This document shows, in pieces, positions 26,627 to 34,709 of a DNA stretch of 64,000 nucleotides. Made by a program: the position numbers and the translations under genes. The notes under the pieces were generated by a model. It did not search any database. It saw only the letters and a program-made list of their open reading frames with translations, and was not told the DNA's origin. Position 1 is the stretch's first letter, and every line of letters begins with the position of its first letter. The DNA is from Streptomyces albipurpureus (GTDB lineage: Bacteria > Actinomycetota > Actinomycetes > Streptomycetales > Streptomycetaceae). The stretch covers positions 1 to 64,000 of the forward strand of contig NZ_JAMQAW010000042.1 in assembly GCF_023701525.1 (NCBI RefSeq). Reading direction: 5' to 3'.

Positions 26627-26643
26627 GATCGGCGAAGCTGATC
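26627..26643 (+). repeat. Mini-hairpin repeat, copy 5 (loop GAA)
   Basis: GATCGGC-GAA-GCTGATC followed by CGG. One G-T pair inside the stem, the rest Watson-Crick. 111 bases before the ssb ATG. Confidence 0.7.
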
Positions 26644-26754
26644 CGGATGGTGGCATGGCAGATAACTGAATATCTCAGCGACCCAATTCCACCCCATTGC
26701 GCGCGGCCGGCGACATCGATCCGGGCGCTTTGCTGTACTCAAGGAGAATCCACC

Positions 26755-27243
26755 ATGTCGAATCCGAACAGCACCGCATCCGTCGTCGGTCGCCTGGCGA
26801 ACGACCCGAAGGTCTTCGAGAACAAGGACGGCTCCAAGAAGGTCATGCTCACCGCCTTCGTCGACCGTGGCTACACCGACGCCCAGGGCAACCGCATCTC
26901 CGATGCCCTGCCGTTCGAGGCCTTCGTCCGCGCCCAGACCAAGGGTATCGGCCCCTTCGCGCATGTGCACAAGGGCGACCTGGTGGCCCTCGGTTACGAG
27001 CCGCGCATGAACCGCTACACCAAGAACGGTGTGGAGGAATTCAAGCTCAAGCTGGAGATCCAGAGCGTCTCCTTCCTGGAGTCGCGCACGACCACCCGGG
27101 CCCGTCTGGCGGAGCGCGTCACCGACGCCGAGGCCCGGAACCAGGCCCTGCAGGCCCAGGCTCCCACCTCGGTCGTGGCTGTCGCTCCGGCCGTCGCGTA
27201 CGCCAGCGCCGTGGACGAGCAGCTGCCCTTCCCGACCCGCTGA
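26755..27243 (+). CDS. ssb: Single-stranded DNA-binding protein
   Basis: 162 aa, OB fold over residues about 1-115. The layout SVVGRLANDPKVFENKDGSK, then VMLTAFVDRGYTD, LPFEAFVRAQ, KGDLVALGYEPRMN and FKLKLEIQSVSFLE is that of bacterial/phage SSB. The C-terminus (DEQLPFPTR) keeps an acidic-aromatic tip but not the classic DDIPF. AAGGAG precedes the ATG. It coats ssDNA during replication or transfer. It lies alone behind three mini-hairpins, and three sites before a ssDNA-binding gene suggest special regulation. Confidence 0.88.
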   Translation: MSNPNSTASVVGRLANDPKVFENKDGSKKVMLTAFVDRGYTDAQGNRISDALPFEAFVRAQTKGIGPFAHVHKGDLVALGYEPRMNRYTKNGVEEFKLKLEIQSVSFLESRTTTRARLAERVTDAEARNQALQAQAPTSVVAVAPAVAYASAVDEQLPFPTR

Positions 27244-27330
27244 CCATCTGTCGAGCCTCACCCCTCCAGGCGGTCCTGGTTGAGCTCGCAGAGCGGGCCC
27301 CATCATCTCCACAGCGCGAAGGAGCAGCAC

Positions 27331-27664
27331 ATGGCCAGGTCCCGGGTCCGTATCAACCTCACTGGCAAGACCGCCAAGCTGCAGGACGAGACCGCGGTCC
27401 CGCGTCCGGATCAAGCTCACCGGCGAGCAGGAAGAGACCACCGCCACCCTCTACATCGGTGCCTTCGAATCCCGCTGCGGCCACTGCGGCAGGCCCACTC
27501 TCACGGACGCGCTCCCTCACACCGACGTCTCGGGCTTGACGCCCAAGCCCGGGGCGGGGTGCGGGGCGCGCTTCGTGAACATCGCCAGCGACTCCCACCG
27601 CAACACCCCCGACGACCTGCGCCGCGTCCGGCCCGACCTTCCCCTGCGCGATCCCATTGCGTGA
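27331..27664 (+). pseudogene. CxxC protein disrupted by a 58-bp internal duplication
   Basis: GAAGGAG precedes ATG 27331. The start reads MARSRVRINLTGK. 58 bases later the same motif recurs in another frame as SRVRIKLTGEQEETTATLYI, and that frame continues sensibly through SRCGHCGRPTL to TGA at 27662-27664 without any start codon of its own. So a near-duplication of 58 bases (not a multiple of 3) appears to have broken the gene, or the first copy is a decayed start. CGHCG plus a later GCGAR suggests a zinc ribbon. Confidence 0.55.
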
Positions 27665-27816
27665 CGCCGATGCACCCCGGCCGGCGACCTCGTTACCACC
27701 CTTCTGCCCCCGCACATCAGTACAGCTGCCCCGGACGGTCGACGACCGATCGGGGGCCGCCCCGGGTCCCGTTCCCCCGCCACCGCCCACCCAACTCGCC
27801 GAGATAGGAGTACGCG

Positions 27817-28119
27817 TTGAGCGCTTCCACCCCAACCATTTCTGCCCGACGCCCCCATCAGCGGACCGCAAGCGCCGAGATCACCGCCCTGGACCTGGGC
27901 AGCGTCGAAGGTGTCCGCGAGGCCATCGCCCTCTTCGCCCGCCGGATGCTGGAGGCCGCCGCGATCGGGCACGACCGCGATCAGCGCACCCACGCCGCGA
28001 CCGTCCAGGCCCTCAACGTGCTGCTGCTGGACATGCTCAGCACCCGCTGTCCCGACTGCCGGGGCAGGGGAACGCTCGACCACGACGCGTGCCCCAACAT
28101 GGCCGCCCACCGCTCGTAA
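27817..28119 (+). CDS. Small zinc-binding protein, 100 aa
   Basis: TTG start after GAGATAGGAG. Helical body (DLGSVEGVREAIALFARRML, then ATVQALNVLLLDMLS) and a DnaJ-like Cys motif at the end: CPDCRGRGTLDHDAC. The spacing fits a single zinc site. Function unknown. Confidence 0.6.
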   Translation: MSASTPTISARRPHQRTASAEITALDLGSVEGVREAIALFARRMLEAAAIGHDRDQRTHAATVQALNVLLLDMLSTRCPDCRGRGTLDHDACPNMAAHRS

Positions 28120-28217
28120 TGCCGCCCCTCCGGGGGCGCCCGCTGGCGCGGCCTGCTCTTCGACGTCCTCAACCGGGTCTGACCCCGCTGCCGGCCAGAC
28201 CTCAACTGCTCCCGAGC

Positions 28218-28234
28218 GATCAGCACAGCTGATG
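28218..28234 (+). repeat. Mini-hairpin repeat, copy 6 (loop ACA)
   Basis: GATCAGC-ACA-GCTGATG followed by CCGG. Six pairs, outermost G-G mismatch. The most divergent copy. Confidence 0.55.
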
Positions 28235-28263
28235 CCGGCGATCGACGACAGACATACGCGCCT

Positions 28264-28336
28264 TCTGCACGGAGCGGTTCGAATCCGCAGTGCGCCGACT
28301 GATCCTCGGCGTGCGCCAGTAGGCGCACCGTGCAGA
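28264..28336. ncRNA. Cloverleaf-like fold, 73 nt
   Basis: TCTGCACGG (28264-28272) pairs perfectly with CCGTGCAGA (28328-28336). Inside, three hairpins close almost without linkers: GCGG-TTCGAAT-CCGC (28274-28288, T-loop-like), CGCCGA-CTGATCC-TCGGCG (28293-28311) and TGCGCC-AGTA-GGCGCA (28312-28327). The total length equals a tRNA, but the arm order and the 9-bp outer stem do not match one on either strand. Could be a structured RNA or a DNA cruciform site. Confidence 0.5.
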
Positions 28337-28422
28337 CCGGCCGCGGAACGGGTTCACTTCCTGAGCGTTGCAGCTGATCCCCGCAGCGCGTCCCTGGAGA
28401 TCTCCGCGGATCCCACTTTCCC

Positions 28423-28472
28423 AGCACCCCGGTGCGCGCTCTGTCTTCGGGCAGCTGCGGCGCCGGGGTGCT
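28423..28472. terminator. Inverted repeat with long loop
   Basis: AGCACCCCGG (28423-28432) and CCGGGGTGCT (28463-28472), perfect 10-bp arms with about 30 bases between. Followed by GTGTTCTCTGTC. Possible terminator. Confidence 0.35.
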
Positions 28473-28528
28473 GTGTTCTCTGTCTTCGTGGCTCGCCTCA
28501 CTCGCCCTGTGAAGGCGCGGGCACAAGG

Positions 28529-28545
28529 GATCAGCGGAGCTGATC
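28529..28545 (+). repeat. Mini-hairpin repeat, copy 7 (loop GGA)
   Basis: GATCAGC-GGA-GCTGATC followed by CGG. Perfect stem, 46 bases before the small zinc-ribbon gene. Confidence 0.75.
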
Positions 28546-28591
28546 CGGATCTGGCGCTGAAGGACATCCTCGTCGCGTCAGGAGTCGAGCC

Positions 28592-28711
28592 ATGAACTGC
28601 CCGAACTGCACCATCGACATGGAATCGAACGCCCACGGTGTCGGCATCGCCCAGAAGGCCGAGGAGGTCACGCACACGTGCTCCGAGTGCGGTTACAGCG
28701 AAACACGTTGA
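28592..28711 (+). CDS. 39-aa zinc-ribbon peptide
   Basis: AGGAG lies 8 bases before the ATG. The whole protein is a minimal zinc ribbon: MNCPNC at the start and TCSECGYSE near the end, a CxxC-x23-CxxC spacing. Likely a metal-binding micro-protein that touches nucleic acid or a larger partner. Preceded by mini-hairpin copy 7. Confidence 0.6.
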   Translation: MNCPNCTIDMESNAHGVGIAQKAEEVTHTCSECGYSETR

Positions 28712-28906
28712 GCGGCTCCTCCTTCCCTGCGACTGCGACTGCGATCTCGAAAGAGACCACGCTCTTCGGCTGGCCGCCGCCACCGCGCCTCTCCTCGCCG
28801 TGTGGTCGCTCAGCCACGGCGGTGGTGTCACCGCGGCATGGGTCATCGCACCCGCTGCACCTGTTCTCTCTCGCCATACGTCGCCAACCAGACGAAGGAC
28901 GATCGC

Positions 28907-29464
28907 ATGGCCCACGGCATCCAACCCGAACCACCGTTCACTCTCAGCGGTGTCGAGCTGACTCGGCACCCGGAGCGCAGCATCCGCGTCAGCCGTATCG
29001 CGACCGCATTCGGCGTCCTTGGCATCACCGCCCTGCTCGGGGCGCTGGGAGCCATGGTCACCAGTGCCATCTACCTGTCGGTGACCAAGTCTCGCGACTG
29101 GCATGACATGTTGGACTGGTGGGACGTGAGGATGACGCTCATGGCCCTGCTCCCCGCGGCCTTCTACGCCTGGCGCTGGAACCGCATCAAGGCCGCGTGG
29201 ACCTTCCGCGGGTATCACCTGGACGCCGAGGAACTGTACATCCGCACCGGCCTGTTGAACCGCAGCCTCACCGTCCTGGCCTACGCCCGGATACAGGAGG
29301 TGAATGTCTCCTCCGGCCCCATCCAGCGCCGCTACCGCCTTGCCACCGTCACTATCAGCAGTGCGGCCGGCCGAGAGGCCATCGAAGACGTTGATCCGCA
29401 GACGGCGCATGACCTGCGCGACCGGCTCACCGAGCTCGCCCGTGAGCGGAGGCTGCCCGTATGA
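28907..29464 (+). CDS. YdbS-like bPH2 membrane protein
   Basis: 185 aa. Two membrane segments (residues about 28-52 and 70-90, for example TAFGVLGITALLGALGAMV), then a bacterial PH-like domain: YHLDAEELYIRTGLLNRSLT, ARIQEVNVSSGPIQRRYRLA, TVTISSAAG. This RIQ-x-V...GP-x-QR core is the mark of the YdbS/YdbT family. The next gene overlaps by ATGA and encodes the large YdbT-like partner. In Bacillus subtilis the ydbST pair contributes to resistance to sublancin (established). Here a role in resisting a bacteriocin is inference. Confidence 0.8.
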   Translation: MAHGIQPEPPFTLSGVELTRHPERSIRVSRIATAFGVLGITALLGALGAMVTSAIYLSVTKSRDWHDMLDWWDVRMTLMALLPAAFYAWRWNRIKAAWTFRGYHLDAEELYIRTGLLNRSLTVLAYARIQEVNVSSGPIQRRYRLATVTISSAAGREAIEDVDPQTAHDLRDRLTELARERRLPV

Positions 29465-30750
29465 CCGATCCGCTCCAAGGCCGACTTCACCCGGTCACAC
29501 CGCTGAGACGGAGTTGGGCCGTCTTTGTCGCGATGGCAAGCCTGGCCTACAGCCAGCGCGACCTGTTCAGTGTGGGAACCTCCGGCACCAAAGGAGCGAT
29601 CGACATCTCCGTGTGGGCAGCCTGTGCCATCGTGGCAGCATTCATCGGAGGGGTCGTCAGCCTGTTCGTTGCTGCCTGGTGGCACAGCCACTACAGCCTC
29701 GAAGGCGACACCCTCGGATACCGCAGCGGTCTGCTGTTCAAGGTCCGACGTCATTGCGACCTCGACCACGTACAGAGCGTCGACATCGTCCGGCCCTTTC
29801 TCGGCCGGCTCATCGGCGTCTGCACCCTCCGCGTCGTGATGTCCGGCACGACGATGACTCTGTCCTACCTCACCCTCAACCAGGCACGCACGCTCAAGGC
29901 CCGCATCCTCGCCGAGGACACCGGCGAGGAGAAGCTCTACAGGGTGAAGGCGAAGGACCTGGTGCTCGCTCTCCTTCTCGACATCCGCACCAACATCTGG
30001 TCCCTCACCCTCGTCGCGTGCGGTGTCCTCCCGTATGTCCTTTCCGGTGAACTGCTCACGCTCTCCACTCTGATCGCCTTCGCTCCCAAGGTCTGGCGGC
30101 TGAGCGGCAAACGGCTCTTCGTCTACACCGGATGGTCCGTCACCCGCACCGCCGAGGGCAGCTACCGCACCGACTACGGCATGTTCGACACGCAGCAGTA
30201 CACCTACCGGGATTCCCGCGTCGCCTCCATCGAGATCCATCAGCCGCTCCTGTGGCGGAGGCTCGACTGGGTCAAGGTCAAGGTCGCCGTCGCTGGTGCC
30301 GCTGCCCCCGGCCTCCTGGTACCCGTCTGCCCCCGCGCTGTCGCCGAGAAGCTGGTCATCCACATCCTCGGCCCCGGCGCCGTACCCCACCCGAACGAAC
30401 CAATCCCTGTACCCCTCGAAGCACGCAAGGTCACGCCCTTCCACAAAGCGCTCGGCTACCGCCTCGACAACGGATACTTCACCGCCTGGCGCGGCTTCTT
30501 CCTCCGCAACGTCACGACGGTGGCCCCCGTCAGCCGAATCCAGTCCGTCTCCGTCGAGCAAGGCCCGTTGCAGCGCCGGTTCGCCCTCGCCAGCGTCCAC
30601 GCGCACATGGCCGGCGGCAACAGCGTGCCGGCCGACCACCGGGCCAAGGCCGAATCGGCCGACCTGGCATCCCACCTCTACGAGCACTCGATGTACTGCG
30701 CCGTAGCCAAGCCGGGTCATCGGACGGGGCTGGCGGACCCCGGCCGATAG
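29461..30750 (+). CDS. YdbT-like bPH2 membrane protein
   Basis: 429 aa with several membrane segments (about 22-70 and 175-215) and repeated bPH2 units: LGYRSGLLFKVRRHCDLDHV with QSVDIVRPFLGRLIGV, a second near QYTYRDSRVASIEIHQPLLW, and a third near FFLRNVTTVAPVSRIQSVSV with EQGPLQRRFALASV. Coupled to the YdbS-like gene by a 4-base overlap and followed by a strong terminator, so the pair is a two-gene unit. Probably a membrane complex that alters envelope sensitivity (inference). Confidence 0.8.
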   Translation: MTDPLQGRLHPVTPLRRSWAVFVAMASLAYSQRDLFSVGTSGTKGAIDISVWAACAIVAAFIGGVVSLFVAAWWHSHYSLEGDTLGYRSGLLFKVRRHCDLDHVQSVDIVRPFLGRLIGVCTLRVVMSGTTMTLSYLTLNQARTLKARILAEDTGEEKLYRVKAKDLVLALLLDIRTNIWSLTLVACGVLPYVLSGELLTLSTLIAFAPKVWRLSGKRLFVYTGWSVTRTAEGSYRTDYGMFDTQQYTYRDSRVASIEIHQPLLWRRLDWVKVKVAVAGAAAPGLLVPVCPRAVAEKLVIHILGPGAVPHPNEPIPVPLEARKVTPFHKALGYRLDNGYFTAWRGFFLRNVTTVAPVSRIQSVSVEQGPLQRRFALASVHAHMAGGNSVPADHRAKAESADLASHLYEHSMYCAVAKPGHRTGLADPGR

Positions 30751-31051
30751 ACGACGTCACTGAGCCACTGCTACCTCACGCGGGGACCGCCCACACGGCG
30801 GTCCCCAACCACTGGGTTTCGCCGGCTGCGGCCTGGACCCTGTGCTGGTGCGCCCGCTCCGGGCCCAGCACGTGCCCGGCTGCAATCGAAGACCTTCGAG
30901 CTCGTCTGCCCTGAGCTCCACGAGCTCCACCGGACCCACTTCACCGCCCGGGCCAGCTTCTTCGCCAGATGACTGCGCGTGCTCAGCAACGTCGGCATCA
31001 CCCCGTCGCGCCCCAGAATGAGAGAGGCCCAGCGCCACGCACAACACCCCC
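30751..31051. other. Intergenic region after the bPH2 pair
   Basis: 301 bases. The first part holds the terminator at 30782-30806. No gene seen in the rest. Confidence 0.55.
30782..30806 (+). terminator. Strong hairpin terminator after the bPH2 pair
   Basis: GGGGACCGCC, loop CACAC, GGCGGTCCCC. Perfect 10-bp stem 32 bases past the stop. Confidence 0.7.
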
Positions 31052-31984
31052 TTGCGCCAACGCCTGCGTAACTCGGCGATCGCCGTCGCCGCTGTCGCGA
31101 TCCTGGCCACGGGCCTGGCTCTGTGGAGCAACCACACCGGAGAACAGCGGGACCAGGAACGCGCCGAGATGGCCAACACGAAGATCGTCTACGTCCCGGA
31201 TCTGCAGAAGCTCCTCAAGCGCATTGACGGCTCCTACTACAAGGCAACTCCGTACACCGGCACCTATGACTACACAACCATCAATGACCACAACGTCGTC
31301 GTGCGCAGAAGCGTATCGACGAAGGAGCGCACAGCTCAGCCGTCGTTCCTGTGGTACCGCTCGACGATCAACAACGACATCACGGTCCGAGTCATCCAGC
31401 CACACGCAGCTGACCAGACGCCGCGCGTCGAGCGGTTGCGCTGCACGGTCGAGCCCGTCGATGCGTCGAAGCCGAGCTACACCGGCGACCCGCACGACAG
31501 AAGTCGGCTGCAGATCGGATCCGACGAGGAAGGCACCGGCGCAGGAAGCCTGAGCAGCCTCTTCTCGAACGACGGCCGGCAACTGTGCCGGGACCAGATC
31601 ACCATCCTCGTGCCGGACGGCGGCATCCAGCCGCAGCACGCAGCGGTGGGGCCGGAGACGCTCCCACCCTCTGCCCCTCCTGGACGTGTGGCTGAGCCCC
31701 GCTGGCCGGTGGGCCCACGCGGCGCCCTCACCGCCTCCGACCCGGGCCCGCATCCCTGTCTCCTGGCCCTGCGGGCAACGAGAGCCGGAGGCACCGGCTC
31801 CCCGACGTGGCCCCGCCCGGCAAGGGGAGAGGCACGGTTCCACCCCGCCGTCACCAACCCGCTGAGGAGACCTGATCATGGCCACCCCGCACCTGCGCAC
31901 CATCCGCCCCGAGCGGCACTACGGCGGCTCTCTGGGCGTCACCATCTGGACCTACTCCCGCTCCCTCAACGGCCGCCGCGTTGA
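31052..31984 (+). CDS. Membrane-anchored or secreted unknown protein, 3' end doubtful
   Basis: TTG start without a good ribosome site. Signal-anchor RLRNSAIAVAAVAILATGLA (residues about 4-23), then an extracytoplasmic domain (KIVYVPDLQKLLKRIDGSYY, FLWYRSTINNDITVRVI). After residue about 200 the sequence becomes Pro/Arg-rich and runs 107 bases into the next gene, so the original stop was probably lost by a frameshift near 31630. The credible part is about 190 aa. Function unknown. Confidence 0.5.
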   Translation: MRQRLRNSAIAVAAVAILATGLALWSNHTGEQRDQERAEMANTKIVYVPDLQKLLKRIDGSYYKATPYTGTYDYTTINDHNVVVRRSVSTKERTAQPSFLWYRSTINNDITVRVIQPHAADQTPRVERLRCTVEPVDASKPSYTGDPHDRSRLQIGSDEEGTGAGSLSSLFSNDGRQLCRDQITILVPDGGIQPQHAAVGPETLPPSAPPGRVAEPRWPVGPRGALTASDPGPHPCLLALRATRAGGTGSPTWPRPARGEARFHPAVTNPLRRPDHGHPAPAHHPPRAALRRLSGRHHLDLLPLPQRPPR

Positions 31985-32129
31985 AGTCGACATCACCCAC
32001 GACGCCGCCACCCGGACCACCGTCCTACGGGTCTACCCCGAGGGTGGCGCCACCCTTGCCCGCGAGGTCACTGTTCACGGACTGACCTGCAAGGACATCG
32101 GCCGTCTCGTCTATCTCCGGTCGCGTTGA
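31878..32129 (+). CDS. Unknown beta-rich protein, 83 aa
   Basis: GAGGAGA before the ATG. Short beta sheet (GVTIWTYSRSLNGRRVEVDI, TTVLRVYPEGGATLAREVTV). Followed by two hairpin terminators. Function unknown. Confidence 0.6.
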   Translation: MATPHLRTIRPERHYGGSLGVTIWTYSRSLNGRRVEVDITHDAATRTTVLRVYPEGGATLAREVTVHGLTCKDIGRLVYLRSR

Positions 32130-32154
32130 CCCGGCCACTCCACCTGAATGCCCC

Positions 32155-32193
32155 GGCCCCGAACCTCCGGCGTCCCGACCCGGGTTCGGGGCC
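32155..32193 (+). terminator. Hairpin terminator
   Basis: GGCCCCGAACC (32155-32165) pairs perfectly with GGTTCGGGGCC (32183-32193) around a 17-base loop, 26 bases past the preceding stop. Confidence 0.55.
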
Positions 32194-32271
32194 GCCACGC
32201 GCCCGCTCCCGCCCGCCCCGGTGGTTGCCCGGCTTGGTGCCGCCGGCCTGGCACTTCTCCCCGCGGCTCAG

Positions 32272-32306
32272 CCCCGCCGGTCCGCCGGGCGGGGTTCTCT
32301 CTCTTT
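32272..32306 (+). terminator. Rho-independent terminator with T-rich tail
   Basis: CCCCGCC and GGCGGGG arms with TTCTCTCTCTTT directly after. Good intrinsic terminator, 7 bases ahead of mini-hairpin copy 8, so transcription of the next gene must start after it. Confidence 0.7.
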
Positions 32307-32312
32307 GAGCAT

Positions 32313-32329
32313 GATCAGCGGAGCTGATC
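32313..32329 (+). repeat. Mini-hairpin repeat, copy 8 (loop GGA)
   Basis: GATCAGC-GGA-GCTGATC followed by CGG. Identical to copy 7 in the 17-base core. Sits directly behind an intrinsic terminator, where a promoter would be expected. Confidence 0.75.
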
Positions 32330-32600
32330 CGGTTTGGTCTTCGAAAGATTCTTCCGCGCCAGGAGCACAGCCCTGAGCCAGACTCCCCGGGCCGCTGAAC
32401 CCTGACAGGCGGAATACATGCGCCACGACTGCGTTCCGACACCTTCACCACGCCCGGGCCGGACGTCTTCATCAACGGCTCCGGATCCCGTGGCCACGCC
32501 GATCCCGGACCGGTCCAGACGGCTGAACAAACGCGCACGGAGACCATCGATGGCGCCGCAGCGCCGCGCCCACACACGGACCTTAGGAGAACTCACCATC

Positions 32601-33038
32601 ATGAGCTTCCTCAGCAGCATCGGCTTCATCGAGACCGAGGAGCAGGAGCGCGCCCGGCTGGCCCAAGCCCCCGAAGGCTCACTGAACCACTACCTGTCCA
32701 CCCTACCCTTGACCATCAATGAGTGGCCCAAGGACCTGCTCGTCGAACTGCCCTGGCAGCAGCCGCGCACTGACCGAGCCTACCGCGTCGTCGTGGTGCC
32801 GATCGAGTTCCGCAAGGACACTCTGCCCGAGGGGGTCGAGGAGGAGCCGCTGCCGCGCAAGCGCCACTCCGGCTCCTGGATGTGTGCCGTTGTGTTCTCC
32901 GACCACCCGAGCTACCCGGTCGGTGGCTTCCGCATCGACCTTCCGGCCGCCGAGATCGCCCGAGGTCGAAAGGTTGACCTCTCTGGGGCTCTGAGCCCGT
33001 CGTCATCCATAACGTCCATCACCGTGCCCCACGGGTAA
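32601..33038 (+). CDS. Unknown protein, 145 aa
   Basis: TAGGAG upstream of the ATG. Alternating beta strands and loops (RAYRVVVVPIEFRKDT, SWMCAVVFSDHPSYPVGGFR), Ser-rich tail. Soluble. Function unknown. Lies behind mini-hairpin copy 8. Confidence 0.6.
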   Translation: MSFLSSIGFIETEEQERARLAQAPEGSLNHYLSTLPLTINEWPKDLLVELPWQQPRTDRAYRVVVVPIEFRKDTLPEGVEEEPLPRKRHSGSWMCAVVFSDHPSYPVGGFRIDLPAAEIARGRKVDLSGALSPSSSITSITVPHG

Positions 33039-33197
33039 GACGAGGCAGCACAACGCTGCGTGGCAGCCCGTTCCTATGGCCTGACCTACCCCGTCACCGA
33101 CGCTCTGCTGCGGTCGCTGCCGGAGCGGCTGCCGCGGTGTGCGAAGCCGGCCACCGCGTCACCGACATTCACCCACGCCTGAAGAGACGAGATCGCG

Positions 33198-33383
33198 ATG
33201 GCTAAGAGCGCCAGCTACAACACCTACATGCGCGCTGCGGACGCCGAGGCTGCGCACGCAACCACCTGCAAGAGCTGCGTGGGCAGCCGGCGTTGTACGA
33301 ACGGCCAGCGGTTGTGGAACGCGTTCGAGGCGGCGCAGGACGCGTACATGGCCACCCCCTGGCCCCAGCCCGGCCGCCGCTGA
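33198..33383 (+). CDS. Small Cys-containing protein, 61 aa
   Basis: GAGACGAGA upstream of the ATG. Basic helical start then ATTCKSCVGSRRCTNGQRLW, a CxxC-x5-C cluster. Looks like a tiny zinc-binding protein. Function unknown. Confidence 0.55.
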   Translation: MAKSASYNTYMRAADAEAAHATTCKSCVGSRRCTNGQRLWNAFEAAQDAYMATPWPQPGRR

Positions 33384-33611
33384 CCGCAGCGCTCGTTCCG
33401 TGGATGGGGCGGGCACACCAAAAGGTCGACCCGGTATCCGGCGCGCAACGCTCGATATCGGACTGGAGATCACCTGTCACTGCCCGTTCCCCCTGCTCCG
33501 TTGTGATGAGGGCCGCCGACGGCACCTCAAGTCGGGCCGGTCGTACTCAGCACGGACCCCGCTCCCTCACATGCGAGAGGTCGTCCCGACATAGGCCAGC
33601 AAACCGCCCCC

Positions 33612-33823
33612 GTGATCGCTCCCGCCTCCGAAATCCTCGCTCACCTGGACCGCACCGCAGCCGAACGGCACGTGACTGGCCCCGGCTTGTCCCATGCCGA
33701 GCACAACGCAGCCGCCGGGTTATCGCCGACCACTACACCGACGGCGGCACCCGCAAGACCGTGATCGGCAGCGACCGCGACGAACTCTTCTGGCGTAGCG
33801 GCGCGGCTCCACCAGCGACCTGA
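33612..33823 (+). pseudogene. Frameshifted remnant of a small gene, about 70 aa
   Basis: From GTG 33612 one frame reads VIAPASEILAHLDRTAAERH and on to AEHNAAA, then loses sense near 33720. The frame one base back continues as RVIADHYTDGGTRKTVIGSD and DELFWRSG to a stop at 33821-33823. Together they make one plausible small protein. One-base indel or sequence error. The 228 bases ahead of it contain no clear gene. Confidence 0.45.
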
Positions 33824-33953
33824 TCCCCGCCTAGCGCACCGTGCGTGGCCTGATCGGCACCAAGGCGCCTGACACTCCCCCCTCTACGGTGCCTTGCGCC
33901 TGGGTGGGGTGCCTACATCCACGGACCCCGGACCAATTCGAGGAGTACCCCAC

Positions 33954-34709
33954 ATGTCCCTGTTCACCGTGCGCCCCAGCCTAACCAAAACGCGCCCCCC
34001 GAACGACGGCCACACCGGTGCAATGCTCCGTGACGCACTCGAAGCACTGGGGATCGTGCACCACGTGGACAAGCCGTGGCGGACGCTGTCTTCGGAGTAC
34101 CTGGTGTGCAGTGTGCCGGGGCGGGCACGTGTGCGGATCCACTGTGCGGCCGACCCGTCCGCCCGCACCTCGGAGGGCCGCCTCTTCGCCGATCACTACG
34201 ACCTGCCGGTGGCTACGCTGTGGTACGTGGGCGCCGTGGTCACCGACGACAAATCAACCCGGTTGGTTTTTCACGGGTTCGGAGACGGCCGCAATCCCAC
34301 GGCGAGCGCGGGCATGCAGGCCGGGCAGTGCGCTGCCGCCGTGGCCGGTCACTTCGGGCTGACGGCGCCGGAGCCTGAGTACACCTGTCTGCACTGCACG
34401 CGCGTGATTGAGTGGATCGAGGCCGACGGACAGGGCGCTTGGTACGACTCGTCCAACTGGATCGGGTGCGTGGACGGCGAGAGCCTGCACGTCCCGGAGC
34501 CGCTGTGCGGATGGTGCGAGGATTATGGGCTGATAGAGGTCCTCGACGACTCCACCGACGCCCTGAAGGGGCACGCCACGTGCGACAACGCGCCGTGTGT
34601 CGCCCGGCGCATCATGCGCAGAGATCAGGCCGAGCGCGAGCGCCAGGCCGCGCAGGCGCAGGCCGCCGCGCACGAGTGCACCGGTGCCCTGTGCTGCCCC
34701 CCGTTCTAG
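33954..34709 (+). CDS. Cys-rich unknown protein, 251 aa
   Basis: GAGGAG before the ATG. First half alpha/beta (GAMLRDALEALGIVHHVDKP, RARVRIHCAADPSA). Second half carries CLHC, PLCGWCEDYG, CDNAPC and, at the tail, CTGALCCPPF, consistent with one or two zinc sites. Long basic-acidic helix (RRDQAERERQAAQAQAAA) before the tail. Function unknown. Confidence 0.6.
   Translation: MSLFTVRPSLTKTRPPNDGHTGAMLRDALEALGIVHHVDKPWRTLSSEYLVCSVPGRARVRIHCAADPSARTSEGRLFADHYDLPVATLWYVGAVVTDDKSTRLVFHGFGDGRNPTASAGMQAGQCAAAVAGHFGLTAPEPEYTCLHCTRVIEWIEADGQGAWYDSSNWIGCVDGESLHVPEPLCGWCEDYGLIEVLDDSTDALKGHATCDNAPCVARRIMRRDQAERERQAAQAQAAAHECTGALCCPPF

Larger units (their letters stand above)
26312..26754. other. ssb leader region with three mini-hairpins
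   Basis: 443 bases without a clear gene. A start-less hydrophobic reading frame runs to 26463. The second half holds three mini-hairpins (26538, 26580, 26627) and, closer to ssb, CGATCCGGGCGCTTTG, which keeps the right-hand flank of the repeat but not the stem. Confidence 0.6.
28120..28591. other. Structured non-coding region
   Basis: 472 bases with no convincing gene but several folds: a CGCCCC/GGGGGCG hairpin just after the stop, mini-hairpins at 28218 and 28529, a cloverleaf at 28264-28336, and a long-armed inverted repeat at 28423-28472. Candidate regulatory RNA, single-strand origin or transfer-type site. Confidence 0.55.
32130..32600. other. Intergenic region with two terminators and a mini-hairpin
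   Basis: 471 bases, no convincing gene. Holds terminators at 32155-32193 and 32272-32306 and mini-hairpin copy 8 immediately after the second one. Confidence 0.6.

Noticed and set aside
28220-29410. 396-codon minus-strand ORF
   Set aside because: It is antisense to the YdbS-like gene and the structured region. Amino-acid composition is typical of a shadow frame in high-GC DNA.
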